A stretch of DNA of 64,000 bases, taken from Acridotheres tristis (taxonomy: Eukaryota > Chordata > Aves > Passeriformes > Sturnidae). Within the stretch, counting starts at the first letter, position 1. Every line of letters starts with the position of its first letter. The notes under the pieces were generated by a model, which searched no databases, had not been told where the DNA came from, and saw only the letters and a list, made by a program, of their open reading frames with translations. Positions 46,983-59,095 of the stretch are shown here, piece by piece. The translations under genes were made by a program, and so were the position numbers. The stretch is from assembly GCA_037013685.1 (NCBI GenBank), contig CM072891.1, forward strand, positions 13,740,501 to 13,804,500. The letters run 5' to 3'.

Positions 46983-49900
46983 ACTTGGAAGATGCTGATG
47001 TGGCTTCTGAAGCCTGGTAGCCCGTCACAGGGCTGACATCACTCTGCTGACAGCCATGGAGAAGCAGAGCCACCCTGCATCTGCTTCCCGTGACCTTCAA
47101 TTCCTGCTTCAGTGGAGGGGATTTGAACAGAAGGTGATTGGTTATTGATTCACTGAGCTTTGCAGTAATGCACATCCTTGTCCATTATCTTCCTTCAACA
47201 ATTATCTGCCTGATTTTATTATTTCAAGAATAGGTAATTTATAATTACATTGCAAAAGGTACTAGAAGACTAAATCTCACACTGGTCTGAATTGTTTATT
47301 TGGTTTGTCTGTTGCAAGAAAATACAAATAGTTTCACTAAAATATGTCACAATTTAATATTTTAATGTTTTCATAAGAATGTAAGAATTGCCATCTCAGA
47401 GCAACCTGAAGTCCTGTCACCCTCTTGTCCTGGATCTGAAAATAACAGGTACTTCAGGAGGTGTGCTAAATGATATGTCAGATATATTCCTCAGATCTTC
47501 AGATAAAAAAATTATCTCAGGCTCCAAAGCCTCCAAAGTCTAATGTCTCAGCCACAAAAGGATCACTATTGATGATCATGATAATGCATTTCCTTAGCGT
47601 CCCTTTAATGTATGATAGGAAGCACATAAATTATTGGTGAGTCTGTTGGAACATCAGAAGTTAAAGCAAGACCCTAACACTGGTTATTTTTCCCTTGGTT
47701 TTGGGATTTAATTTCAGCTGGCTACTCTAGGTATTTGATCACGTTCTTTTCAAAATAGTTACTTTGAAATTTTAAAAAAAGAATAAAAACTCAAAATAAA
47801 ATGTAATAAGAACTTTTCCAAATGATATTATTAAGTGGTTTTGATAAGTTTAGCTACCTTGAACTGATCTAATGCTGCTGCAGAAGAGGCCCTCTGCCGA
47901 TGGCAGTTTTCATGTTTCCCTGGGCAGCACAGTGTGGAAGTAGGTGCTCTGCAGAGGGAGGAGGCAGTGCCTGTGTCAGCAGGGCTGCTCTGCTCCTCTC
48001 ACACAGCTCTGAGTGCAGCTCAGGATGGCCCATTTTGGGATGGCCTCCACCCCATAGCCCACCTGCCAGCTCTGCCCCAGCAGGCTGTGGTGTACGGGGG
48101 GATGCACAGCAGGCTCCCTCTCATCAGTGGCTCAGAGGGGACAGGCTGATGTGCTGCAGCAAGCCCCAGGATCTCATGGCCTCTCTGGCTGGTGGCTATC
48201 AGTTTCAAGGGCCTTCTCAAGGGAAGAGGAAAGTGCAGCAATTTCATGTGGATTGTGGCCAAAGCATGAATTTCCCTGCTCTGTCCCTGGAGGAGTGAAA
48301 TGCATCAGTCATGAAGAACAGAGCTGTAGATGCTTCACTGGAGATGAGGGTGCAGTTAAGCAAGGCTTTATCATTCTCAGACCTGAGGGCCCGTTGTGGC
48401 CCTCACCATTTTTTATTCCGTTCTTCATCCCCAAAGAACAAACCTTATTTTAACCTGGACTGTTCCTAATTTTGCCAGGCTACAGCAGTCAGCAAGGCAT
48501 TAAAAGGCACTCACCTTACCCTGAAGACTCTAACCTAGCTACATCTCCCAAGTCTCCAAGGAGGCCATATGGATTTGTACAAGACCAGGGAAATAATGTG
48601 ACTTTCACATTTAAAACTTTGTCTTCTCTGTTGGAAATATTAATGCTTTCCATCATGTCAGGGCACTGTAGTTACACCCCCATGTCCTATTTCCATATGT
48701 GGAACAAGGACATTAGGTCTTGCCCCACTGTGGTCAGTGTGCAGAAGAGGCAAAGCAGGAAGCTCTGACAGGTGCCAATACCTGACCAGGGGAGAATGAT
48801 TATTCACTAGCATGAGGAGTAAGTTTCACATGGTAAAACTTCAGGAAGAATTTTATTTAGAGAGGTGAGTTCTAGGTCTGAGTAAGTCAGGGCAGATCGT
48901 TTGGCTCAGTACTAAAAATGCACTAGTGAGGTTGTTTGTTTTTATTAAAAATTCAGATGCCAAGCTGAAATTTGGGCTAGGTTTGAATTGATGGCTTGGC
49001 ATCAAGCTGAAATTTTAAGTTTTGAGGGAACAACGGAAAAATGCCTGTCTTTTGTTTTGTTCCAGCACAAAATAATGTTTCTTCCAACTCAAAGCAATTG
49101 GAAACTATTTAATTTTTTTCTCTCATTTTTATTTTACCTTGTGGGTTTTTTTGTTGGTTTTTTTTTTTTTTTTTGTTAAACAGCATTAGTTTTACACTTC
49201 TAAAATATTTTCTACCATTGCTAACAAAGAAAACCATAAATCTCTATTAAACAGTCCATACCTAAGACCCTTTTCTAATTGATTTACCATTTTTCTAGGT
49301 TCTCTCCACTAGAAACAGCACATGCCATTTTTCCTGAGACAATGGCAGACAATCTCTGTTTGTCAAACAATTCCTGCTTTTTAGAAGAGTGGGATGCCCT
49401 TCTGGTGAGAGGCACATCTAACCTGATACCCATATGAGATCATTGAGCCAGAAGAGCACCAAAGCAACTGGCAACACCATCACGACTAAGAAGGCAAATT
49501 GTTGAATCAGTTTAATTCACTGCTGCCTGCAAGGATGGCACAAGGCAAGGCAAAGATCGTGTTTAAACAACTGCCTATACCCGTTGTAAATAGTCACTTC
49601 TTTTTTGTCCAGTGGTTATACCCACTATGTGTCTCTGTTTGCCCCAGCCTTTTCCTGAGCTGAAGCCGAGGGATTTTTCCATGTCCCTGAGGAGTGTGTT
49701 AGAAAAGCAGTGTTTATGTTAAGGGACTTCATTAACATTACTAGTCAGGCTGCAGTACCCAGAGACCATCACAGCGAAAACGAGACCTTGTTCCTTTGCG
49801 TCATTGGCCCAAGCAACCACCAGGCTGAAACCTAACCCTGGCTGCTTGCCTTCAGGGGAAAAAATAAGAAGGGTAAAGTAAACAAGGCCCCTGTTCAGCT

Positions 49901-50220
49901 TTCCTGAGCCTGGATGAGAATTGCTAGCAATTATATATCAAAACTCAGAGCTGACTCTGAGCAGGCTCAGCTCTGCTCCTCTGCAGCCACAACCATGGGA
50001 AGAAAATCCATGCCCACAGCTTGCAGCTGCTCTGACCAGCCACCTCCACCCTGAGCCACGAATCCAGGAAACTCCTAAGTACATGCTTAAATTTACCATT
50101 CCTCAGGACAGCACTGATTTGATACCAGTGGGGCTTAAAAGCAAGCATGAGGTTACAGGCTTTCCTGAACATGCTTGCTTTACCGAGCCTGGTTTTCAGA
50201 CATTCATTATTTTATCCTGA
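46983..50220. other. Gene-free; T(17) run and a short duplication
   Basis: T(17) lies at 49158-49174. A CAAGCTGAAATTT motif occurs at 48961-48973 and again at 49003-49015. The interval 47180-47880 is AT-rich. The GC-richer patch at 47900-48300 carries overlapping chance frames. No gene is supported. Confidence 0.4.
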
Positions 50221-50625
50221 TGACAGCTGAGGTTTGGGGTTTTTTGGCTGCTGAGCTCAATCCCCCCACTCTCCTCTCCATCATGGCAAGCTCAGCTGTG
50301 CCTTCCCCTCTGCATGCCTGTCCCTGCCAGTTCATCCCGCTCAGCGAGCTCCATCACACACACCTCCTGCTCCTGCAGCTGACCCCTCCTGCAGCACAGG
50401 CTGCTCAGCTGCCTCTGCTCTGCTGGAGATGCCTGGGGGTCATGACTGGACACCTGCCTGCAGCTAAACCTCCCCAAGCACCAGGTGCAGGTGCACCAGG
50501 GTCCCCTGCATCACCCTGTCCCCTCTCATCCCCTCCTGTCCCACTGGCAGAGAAAAAGGGCTCCCACTGCCTCTTGCAGCCCGTCCTGCTCAACAGGCAT
50601 AGGGCCCTAAATACACCCATCTAAG
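50221..50625. other. GC-rich island with overlapping frames
   Basis: A 149-codon plus frame and two minus frames overlap. Composition is rich in CTG/CAGC and CCCCTC motifs, giving Ala/Pro/Leu-rich translations. No recognisable domain or splice pair supports coding. Confidence 0.35.
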
Positions 50626-51024
50626 GTCCTAGAGTCCTTCCTACACTAATGCAGCCTATTTTCTAGCCTGTTCCTCATTCTTGAGAAAAGACAATTGGTT
50701 TCAACCTTCCCTGTGAGCTTTAAAATTCCCCCACCTCCCAACAAATCAACTGCATGGAAGCAGAGGAAGGGTGTCGAGTAAAATCAGTGCTGCCCTCATC
50801 TTGTACTCTGACGTTATGTTATGTGAGAATAAAGAAATTCTCCAAACAGACTTGCAGAATATAGAGATAGTTGTGCTGGGTAAATTTTATATAACTGACA
50901 GGAAAATTTAAGCTTTGGATTTGAAGTGACAGCTGAAGCAATACAGCCTTATCTCACCATTAATCTCCCCTGCTTCCCCATACAGTGTAAGCTAACGAGG
51001 CTTCTGACCAGACTGCATTCCATG
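50626..51024. other. Gene-free unique sequence
   Basis: Nothing recognised. Confidence 0.45.
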
Positions 51025-51142
51025 TCTTCTCTTCTCTTCTCTTCTCTTCTCTTCTCTTCTCTTCTCTTCTCTTCTCTTCTCTTCTCTTCTCTTCTCTTCT
51101 CTTCTCTTCTCTTCTCTTCTCTTCTCTTCCCTTCTCTTCTCT
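51025..51142 (+). repeat. (TCTTC)n pentanucleotide microsatellite
   Basis: About 23 units in 118 bases, pure to 51129, then one interruption (CTTCCC) before two more units. Frames encoding Arg-Glu-Glu-Lys or Leu-Leu-Phe-Ser repeats are artefacts. Confidence 0.97.
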
Positions 51143-52260
51143 GTCCCTTCTCTCCACTTTTCACAATTCATAATGATGCATTTAATTAACAGTAAATGTG
51201 CATAGAAGTTTTCTGGGCAGCCATATGACAGCCACATTAACACCATATGAGCCTAAAATTGTTTATTGTTATTACAGTAAATACCAAAGTGAATTAAGAA
51301 TGATTGATCAGGCATTTATTGTGACTTGACCAAATATATACATATTTAATAATAGGATGTTTCAAAAGAAGAAAGAGAAATGCTGGCAGAAGAGAAATTC
51401 AAACATATATGGCTCTTTCTTGTTTGTTTGTTTAAAAAAAGCTAATTAGCTGAGCTTTGTGGCCATATTTGAAAGGAACAGAAGTATTCACTATGTTTAA
51501 TGCCACTACGCTAACCCAAGGTGACACCTACAGAAATAACTTGGAAGTGTCACTTGACAATCAATCAATTCCTTATGGTCACAAACCCATTTTAAAAACC
51601 GTAGCACCGAAGGTATTAAAACCATTAATAGGGCATTTAAAATCCCTCAGAAAGACAGAAATGTGTCGGGCTGGGAGGAAAGCAGGAGCAGGAGGGCTGC
51701 CCGGTATCCCTGTGCTTCCTGCAGGGAAGCTCACGGAGATCGGGGAGAGCCCCTGCGCTGCGCTCACCCAGGGAAAACAGAAAAAGCAGCAAGCCTTATT
51801 GAAAAGATTATCTTTCCCATCAATAATCCCCCTCTAAGAGTTCTTTATTAGTAAACCCCGTGGCAAAACCTGACATATTTACAGCTCGCAGTAAACTTTA
51901 TGTATCTGAAACAATATTAATAATAAGGAGCCGGTGACCAGAGCAAATCATTCCGGCCTGTGAAATGATCAAGTGAAAGCTTAATTGTACTGAAAAGAGA
52001 GAGTCCTGACAAGTTGAAAATCCTTCCCACACACCCTTTCCAAAAAGCAAACTTTACTAAGATGAAAAAAGTGTGTTGGAGGATTGGAAACATAAGAATA
52101 CATATTTAAAAAAAAAAAAAAAAGCGCCCAAGTCTGATATCACAGGCTGAGCTGAGACAGAAACCTGATCTTTTACATGGAATGGGCAACATTTGGGTCT
52201 GTTTTATGTGAATTGCTCCAAGCTGTTTTGGTTAGAAATGTATAGATTTTAAGGTAAGGA
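51143..52260. promoter_or_regulatory. Putative conserved non-coding regulatory block A
   Basis: AT-rich sequence contains a perfect 10-bp palindrome GCTAATTAGC (51441-51450), the form of a dimeric homeodomain site. It also has CATTTAAAATCCC, ATTAATAATAAGGAG and GTGAAATGATCAAGTG, plus retained CpGs in an AT-rich setting (for example near 51600, 51668 and 51702). Poly(A) of 16 lies at 52108-52123. The small frames of 126 codons or fewer have no recognised product. Enhancer function is an inference. Confidence 0.3.
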
Positions 52261-52960
52261 GTACCCTATAGGCAGTGCAGGTCATTCTCAGTATTGGAAG
52301 ACGTTCCCCATTACTTTTCAGCTGACAAAGGTAGGGTCCAAACTTTTCTTTCTTTGCTGAGTAACTTATTTGCTTTAACGCTGAGCTGGATTTGGCAAGA
52401 GAGACACTTGTATCTTGCTGCCTGATTGTGCTTTTCAACACTCTCATTCCCTCTCTCCCTCCCTTCTAAGGATTATCTTATTTTAGTCACCAACCTGCAG
52501 AAATTTTTTTTTCCTTGTTCTTTCTAATGTTAAAAAAAATAATTGTTATTTCTCAATAATTCTGCAAACTTGTCTCTGATGGTAAAAATGGGGGAAATTA
52601 TGCTGTTTAGAACATATATTTTGGGGAGGATAAATCTGAAGAGCTCCAACAATTTTTCAAGTAGGATTTGTTTCTTATTAGACAGCAATTATGTGTTCTT
52701 ATTATGATTTTTTTCACTAAAAATACTGAAAAATACCTTCACATTTTACCAGTCAAAAATATCTCCTTGCCTTTATTTTACTTGACATAATAGCTCATGA
52801 GCATCTTTGTACTGACTAAAGAAGAGAACTATTCATGAACTAGAAATGCCAAAAACAGCTTAAGAATTTTTGTGAGAATTGTAAAATCTTCCAGGATGTT
52901 TTCTAAAGTCTGTTTCTGCTACCAAAAAAAAAAAAAAAATTAAAAGTCAAACTTAATTTT
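52261..52960. other. AT-rich spacer with A(17) run
   Basis: A(17) lies at 52923-52939. No gene. Sequence is very AT-rich with no recognised mobile element. Confidence 0.4.
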
Positions 52961-53570
52961 ATTATTTTAATTATTTAAAACGATATTTTGACAGCATCAT
53001 ATTTCTTATACATGCACATTAAAACAAGGGGGACAAATATTGCAATTTATTTTTGAATGTCTCATGCGTGCCGTTTGTTGATTTAAAATTTACCAATGAA
53101 AAACACAACAAGAAAGCTGTAAAACTCTCTTTAATATGTTACATATTTAAGTAGTGCTTACTTGTCACATTTTAGCTAATACTTATGTAGCCTTTAAAAA
53201 TGAAAATAAAATATCTTGACCATGATGTTGTAATTATGCACAGCGCATTCGTTCCCTTTCCAGAATGACTCCCCTCTTTATTCTTCTCTGATAATCACAC
53301 AGCAATAGCTTTCCTACGTGGCGTTTTATTTTTTGTCCTCAACATATTTCTGCTCTCAGAAGAATTTGCATTTGTATGGCAGCATGTCCAGACAACAAGC
53401 TGCAAATATATATTTCTCTGCCCCCATGTATGTATGTGCACAGATGGATGGGCAGCGGGTGTAGTTAAGTTTTAAAATTAAAAGAAATCCTACAGGAACC
53501 CTCTCCATTATTTCCCTGCCTTCCAGCCGTCCAGGTTCACCGTTGGGGCTTGTGTGTTTGGCACACAAGT
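52961..53570. promoter_or_regulatory. Putative conserved non-coding regulatory block B
   Basis: The block carries a perfect POU octamer ATTTGCAT (53364-53371) and ATTATGCAC near 53235. It also has TTATTTAAAACGATATTTTG near 52971-52990 and GCATGCGTG-like CpGs (CATGCGTGCCG near 53065). CpG retention inside AT-rich DNA suggests constraint. No open frame above 70 codons exists here, which argues against coding. Confidence 0.35.
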
Positions 53571-54541
53571 TTCCTCTGAGTTTGTCCTTTAGATTTTTAT
53601 CTGCTTAAAACGTGGAGTTTTTTTTCCTCACAGCATGAGGTCGGATCTTATTTGTTTGTTCGCTTTGTGTCATCAATTGTCAGAAGCCATATTTTCATTA
53701 AATTCATTTTGCTGCTCTACAATAGTTATAAATGAAGTGAGATGTGGAAGGGTGACTGCTGAGTGACTTGTTTTTTCCTCAACTATCTTCATAAAAATAG
53801 ACAGAGATTTCATGAGAAGAATGAGGGAATCATTTTGTCTGAAAAAAATTGAAAGCAGCAAAGATGTCCTGCCTACTGCCCTCAAGAAATTACTAGAAAA
53901 GACTTGAGAAAAACATCAGTTATTTTTGCCTTGTGATTCTCTTTAATTTATTTTTATAGTCTATTATTATGTAGAGATACATCTGTCCGTAAATAGATTG
54001 CATTACTTGCTTTCCTAATATAGCTCAGCTAATTAAATCAACCTCAAAAAAGAAATATTTTCTCATCACATTTTCAGTTTAATTGCCTCAAACTTGGAAT
54101 AAAAATTTGTTTTCATTTCAGTACACTAGGAAGACTCTTATTTAAAAAGAATAAAGTAGCATTCCCTAAACTTATAGTGATTTTCCTTTAGCCTGTTAAA
54201 CTTTCTAATAATCTTGACTTGCCTATTTGGAAATTTTAAAGACAATACCACTATAAACGCAGCTCTTTCTGTATTACCAGGTACATGCACACGCATATAT
54301 ATTCCAAAGGCAGGTTATAAACTGCACCCAGTTGGCAGCTGTCGGGAAGGTTATTTGTGGAGCGAGTGCTTTAGCCTAGGGACGTAGTGGGCTCTTAATA
54401 ATAAGCAAGGGGGGAAAAAAATTTAATGTTTTCTTTAAATTAAGACTCGAACAGAATTGCTTTAATGAATATTGGAGAAACTCACAGGCTTCAGTTTGCT
54501 CCTACTCTAACAAAATTTCCTTTGTGGTTTTCACTGTAAGA
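53571..54541. other. AT-rich gene-free sequence
   Basis: Possible extension of the regulatory block. Homeodomain-like TAATTA-type and AT-hook-type sequences recur. No gene or repeat was recognised. Confidence 0.35.
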
Positions 54542-55190
54542 TCAAAAGGAGCCAATTAACTTTTCTGTAAGGTAAACAAACGGGGAACGAGAAATGCACC
54601 CGCGAACGATCCGGCTGGAGGGGTCCGGCTTTTTTGTTGTTTTCCCTTTATTTTCTGTGCCATTTCCCGCACCACCAGGGCAGGGGCAGAGGAGGTGTCC
54701 CCACACTGGGCTCGGAGGGGACCTGAGCAGGGGCTGGGGACGCAGCCCAGCCCTGTGGGGCTCACAGGAGCATCCAGGAAAGGCTGACAGCACCCACGAA
54801 GGGCAGCCCAGGGCCGGGCCAAAGATTGCCCTTGGTGCATCACAGCTTTTGAGATGCAAGATGTTTCTCAGCACTGAGGGGCATGACATAAATGGAGACC
54901 ACCATATAGTGGGGGAGTGGGAGCATTTCCTCACCATCACAAACTGCAGTCCCTCCCCTACTGCTGGCTTCAACAGCATCCCCCGCAGCTTGAAAAGTCC
55001 CACACGGGCATGGGAACCCACCGGGCTGAGGGGCCCGGGCACAGCTTGGCCGTGCTGCATGGCCCAGGGAGAGATGAGAAGGCACACTCTGGGGTTGCTC
55101 TGGAGAAATCTGGGGTAGGAAAGAAGCAACGAGTTCACGGAGAGACACAGAGACAAGAGCGGTGGCCAGGGCTGGATAAACAGAATGCAC
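54542..55190. other. GC-rich island, long frames on both strands
   Basis: A 204-codon minus frame (55156-54542) and a 174-codon plus frame (54594-55118) overlap almost completely, with further 95-116 codon frames. Mutual overlap on both strands indicates low stop density, and neither product shows a known domain. The start near 54590-54630 is locally CpG-rich (CACCCGCGAACGATCCGG). Confidence 0.3.
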
Positions 55191-57179
55191 GAGAAATACT
55201 CTCAGCTAAACACTCCTCAGTTTTCTTCTCACAATGCGAAGAAAACCAAAACAAAACAACATAAAAATATGCAGGTCCTCACTCTCACCTTGCACATAAC
55301 CAGGAAACTTGCTCTTTTTAACTTTTTCCTTGCTGGATATTTGCTTGGCTCCCTAAGATAGCCAGCACTTGCTGGGTTAGCCGTGGAACAGCTGCACTGC
55401 TCTCCCAGTGGGGAAACAGAGTCCTCAGGACGGTGCTTCTCCATTGCTCCCCATCCACACTGATCCCCTAAACTATCCCCAGCTCCAGGGAGCAGCCACT
55501 GATCCCCACCATCACCCAGACAGGAAAGCCCAGATGGCTCCTGGCATCTCAGCAAAGTCACTCTAGTTTTAGGGAGCACCAGCTGTATTTATAAATGCAG
55601 ATAATGGAATAAAATCATCTACCTGGGGGGGCGGGGGGGAAAAGCTTTCTGGAGTTCCAGTTATGTTTACTTGAAATGGACATTTTGTCTTTGAAAGAGC
55701 CACTGAAATTGCATGTACCACAGGTAGGACAGAAAAAGGCTCATTCTTTACTCATTTTCTGGTTTTCCACAGAAAAGTAGATCATTCAGGAAGGTGTCAG
55801 GCCATGCAGATGCTCATGCTTTGCCTCCGAGGTAGCTCTGTCTGAATTAACTGGAGTACCTCTGATCCACACCACCTCACGGTGTGGGGCTCAGTCAGAG
55901 GTGCTGCTCTGGAAGCAGCGAGGCTGTGTCTCCACACCCCCAGCCCCAGCAGGATTGCTGTGGAGGACAGCAGCTGTCACATCAGCCATCGAAATACCAG
56001 GGTGCAAAAACCCCCAAAAGCTTCAGAGGGCACAATGTCTTGCCTGTAGCCGTGGGGTCAGAGAGCTCGGGTTTGCAAGGCCAAGCAGGTCTTGGTCATC
56101 CACCCAATGTGAAGTCCATCAGCATTAATTGCTCTGCAGGGTCACATCTAGAGGTAGGAGTAAACTCAGCAATAGTGACACCAAACTCTTTATAGCTCTT
56201 GGGTCAGGTGCTGCGGTCACCAGCACCATGGAAATACTGCAGATTGACAGGCTCGAAGACACCACGATGCAGATGTGAGTCACACACTTTATCACTGTAT
56301 AAATATCTCAAAATACTTCCAAACCTCTGAATAACAGAGAAATGCAGCCAGCTCCGGGATGGAGGGCAGCAGATAGCGAACTGCAGCATTACGGATTAAT
56401 GGCAGGAAGGAAGGAAGGATTTGGCAGGCTGCACTCACACCAAAAGGCATCCATGGCGTTTGATGTCTATGCAAAAGTATCTCCTCCCTCCCAACAGCAC
56501 CAGAGAACTTCAAAGCCATCTCACCTGCATGCCCATCCTCAGCAGTTCCAGCTCCAGATCATCCCCCAGGTGTCTGGGAGCAGAAAGGCACATTTGCACT
56601 CTCACCAGCCATGGGGTTTTGCTGGCTCTCATTCCAGTGCCACAGCCCCGCTGGAGATATGCAGAGAGGAAAGTGCTGCTCCAAGGGTTCTGCTTGTGCT
56701 GCCTCAGGCTGGCTCCTACACATGCTGTTCAGGAGCACAGAAAGTTTCTGCCCCTGGAAAGTGTTCAGGGATGACCTGAGTAGAGTGCTCCGGGTCCATG
56801 GGGCAAAGCATCACACCGTCCTTATGCACCAAATAATTTGAGGAGAGGGGGAAGCAGAGTGATGACTGCAACTGCGTGAATAGATTGTTATTTTAACCCT
56901 CAAATGGGTTTAATTACTAGGATTTTTTTTTCCTTTATTGCAAGGGGAAGCTAACAGTTTCTTGGGTTTTTTAGAACAGGCTTTCCTCGTCATGTCACCA
57001 GTACATGAAATTAAGAATTTCTCTACTCTCACTCCCAACCCCCACATTTTCCTGTTAGATCCCTTTGGTGGGGAAGGAGAGTTAGCAATATTCACAGATC
57101 CCAGTCATTAGGCCTTTCCTGCATAATTTCTAAAATGCACTAAGAGAAAAGTGAGGGGCAGGGATGGGGGGGCAAAGAA
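55191..57179. other. Gene-free; G7CG7 at 55625-55639
   Basis: GGGGGGGCGGGGGGG at 55625-55639 is a notable G-run. Overlapping frames of up to 145 codons at 56342-56779 have no recognised product. Confidence 0.4.
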
Positions 57180-57350
57180 AAACTCCTTTATTGTGCTGAG
57201 GCTCATAAATTCACTGCAGGACAATTTATAGCAGCAGAGCGTAGCACCTAACTCAAGTCAATGCAAGAGGTTAATATGAAAGGTTAAGGAACTCGGTTCT
57301 GGCTGATTTATGGTTGGACTGTCGGCTTTTATCCTGACCACAGCTCTGCA
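57180..57350. other. Possible conserved non-coding element
   Basis: Unique sequence with CpGs retained among AT-rich words (GAGCGTAGCACC near 57237, GAACTCGG near 57290, CTGTCGGC near 57320) and TTTATGG/AATTTATAG motifs. No open frame of note. Conservation is inferred only. Confidence 0.2.
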
Positions 57351-58434
57351 ACTGTAGCTTGGGACTCTACAAAGCACAAGAGGGGGTGGTGGTGTTAAAA
57401 AAATAATGTGTATTTAGACATTATCCCTGACCATAAAATAAAGACCCCAAAATTTTTAAATGACCAAGAAGCTTTCGTACCACCACATGCCACTGCAAAA
57501 GCAAAGCACCTCCACTCTTCTGTTCCCAGGCTCCCAGAGCAGAAGGGATTGCTGTGATCGTCTTGTTTGCTTCCTGCATTACACAAGCAATAGGTTTTTC
57601 CCACAAGCTGGGTTAAAGCATGCCTTTCTGAAAGCTGCCCAAGCTTAAAATTTCCACGTGCCAGGAATTTACAGGACAGAGCCCAGGACAGGCAGAGGTG
57701 ACTTTGTGACAATAAAATGATACCTTGCTCCAAGGATGAATTTGCCTGACTCCAGAATCCAGCCACTGCATCATAAAAAGCACTTTTGCTTACAGGATGG
57801 AAAAGCCACGTGTAGGTGGATATTTCTGTTGCAAGTGCACACAGCCAGTGATCTCCCAACATTTTGTCTCCAAGAAAATGACTGGATTATGTTCTACACA
57901 GCCTCCTTCTATGAAATTGATTAGATTGCCTTGCCAAAAATCTTTTCAACTTCCCCCAGCACTTGTCCAGCCAGAGAAGAGCAGAACTGCGTGCAACATT
58001 TGAGTAGCAAACTTACCAAGTGTCATACAAGCTCTACTCCCAGAAATATGCATTCCTACTGGTGTCACACTGGCAGTATTTTCATTAAAACACATGAACA
58101 AATTTTCTTTCAGTTTATAAAGTTCCATCTTAATTCCACATACTAGAATTTTTTAATCTGGCAGTATTAAGACAGGCATCATCAAGAAATATGAGTAGAT
58201 GGATTTAATGTAAGTTGACTTTACCAAGCAAGCTGTATTCCTGTTTCAAAAGGACAAGCAGCTCCTCTCAAAAGACCCATTCCTGTGAAATGGTGTATAG
58301 CAAAAGACTTTTATCCTTGCTGTTTACCAAAACTATTTCACTTTTCATGCATGACCAATATCAGACTGCTCTGTCTATAGATGGTTGAATCATCTTTCAG
58401 TCCCAGAGTTAGCATTGTTTATTCGGAAGTCTTG
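57351..58434. other. Gene-free; 155-codon minus frame without support
   Basis: The minus frame at 57862-57395 has no recognised domain and no paired splice sites. Nothing else was noted. Confidence 0.4.
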
Positions 58435-58490
58435 TGGATTGGCCCTAGATTTACCTCTGTGTAACTGAGAGCCCAGTCTGGGCACTCAGG
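58435..58490. repeat. Possible old amniote repeat scrap
   Basis: GGCCCTAGATTTACCTCTG followed by TGTAACTGAGAGCCCAG resembles a phrase I associate with an old sauropsid dispersed repeat (ATTTACAC...GTGTAACTGAGAGCAGA). It is too short to be sure. Confidence 0.2.
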
Positions 58491-58674
58491 AGCAGTTCTG
58501 TCTAACCATCCATGCTGGAGAAGGGACATAGCAAGGATACTTTCACAGTAACATTTTGCAACAATGATCCAAACACACAAGAAATTCCTGTGCCTGCAGG
58601 TCTATTACTATGTTAGAGAAAAATTGCATTTGTCCTTTGATTTTTTTGTTTAAGGGCATCTGTCTGTTAAAGCT

Positions 58675-59095
58675 TTGGGGAGCTGGGCTGTGTTAAGGCT
58701 CCAGCCTGGAACTGGACATGAAGTTTTCCTGCTCAGGAGGGAGGAAGGACCGAGAGCCAGAGGCAATCCTCAGGCACTCGGTTTTCCTTTCTCTGCTTGC
58801 AGAACAGGGTGTAACTCGGCTGCCCCTGCCGGGACACAGTGTCCCCTCAGTCAGTCCCTGCCAGAGCCCTTGGCCACCCTGAGCTTTGCCCATGAGGTGC
58901 AAACCCCACTCCCACAGCTGCCCTTCCCAAGCTGCCTTTCCAGCTGCTGCCCCCCAGCATGGCACACAAAGGATGCTCACGTACCAGCTGGGCAGCAGCA
59001 CAGAGGGGACAGTGTCCCTGTCTGTTTGCAGATGCTGCCTGCACCAAGGATACACTCCTGGCCAAAAATAGCCTTTGGGTTTACATAAAATCATA
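58675..59095. other. GC-rich island with overlapping frames
   Basis: Plus (137 codons) and minus (133 codons) frames overlap almost completely with no recognisable domain. I do not call a gene. Confidence 0.35.

Noticed and set aside
50926..51246. 65-87 codon Arg-Glu-Glu-Lys or Leu-Leu-Phe-Ser frames
   Set aside because: Translations of the TCTTC array.
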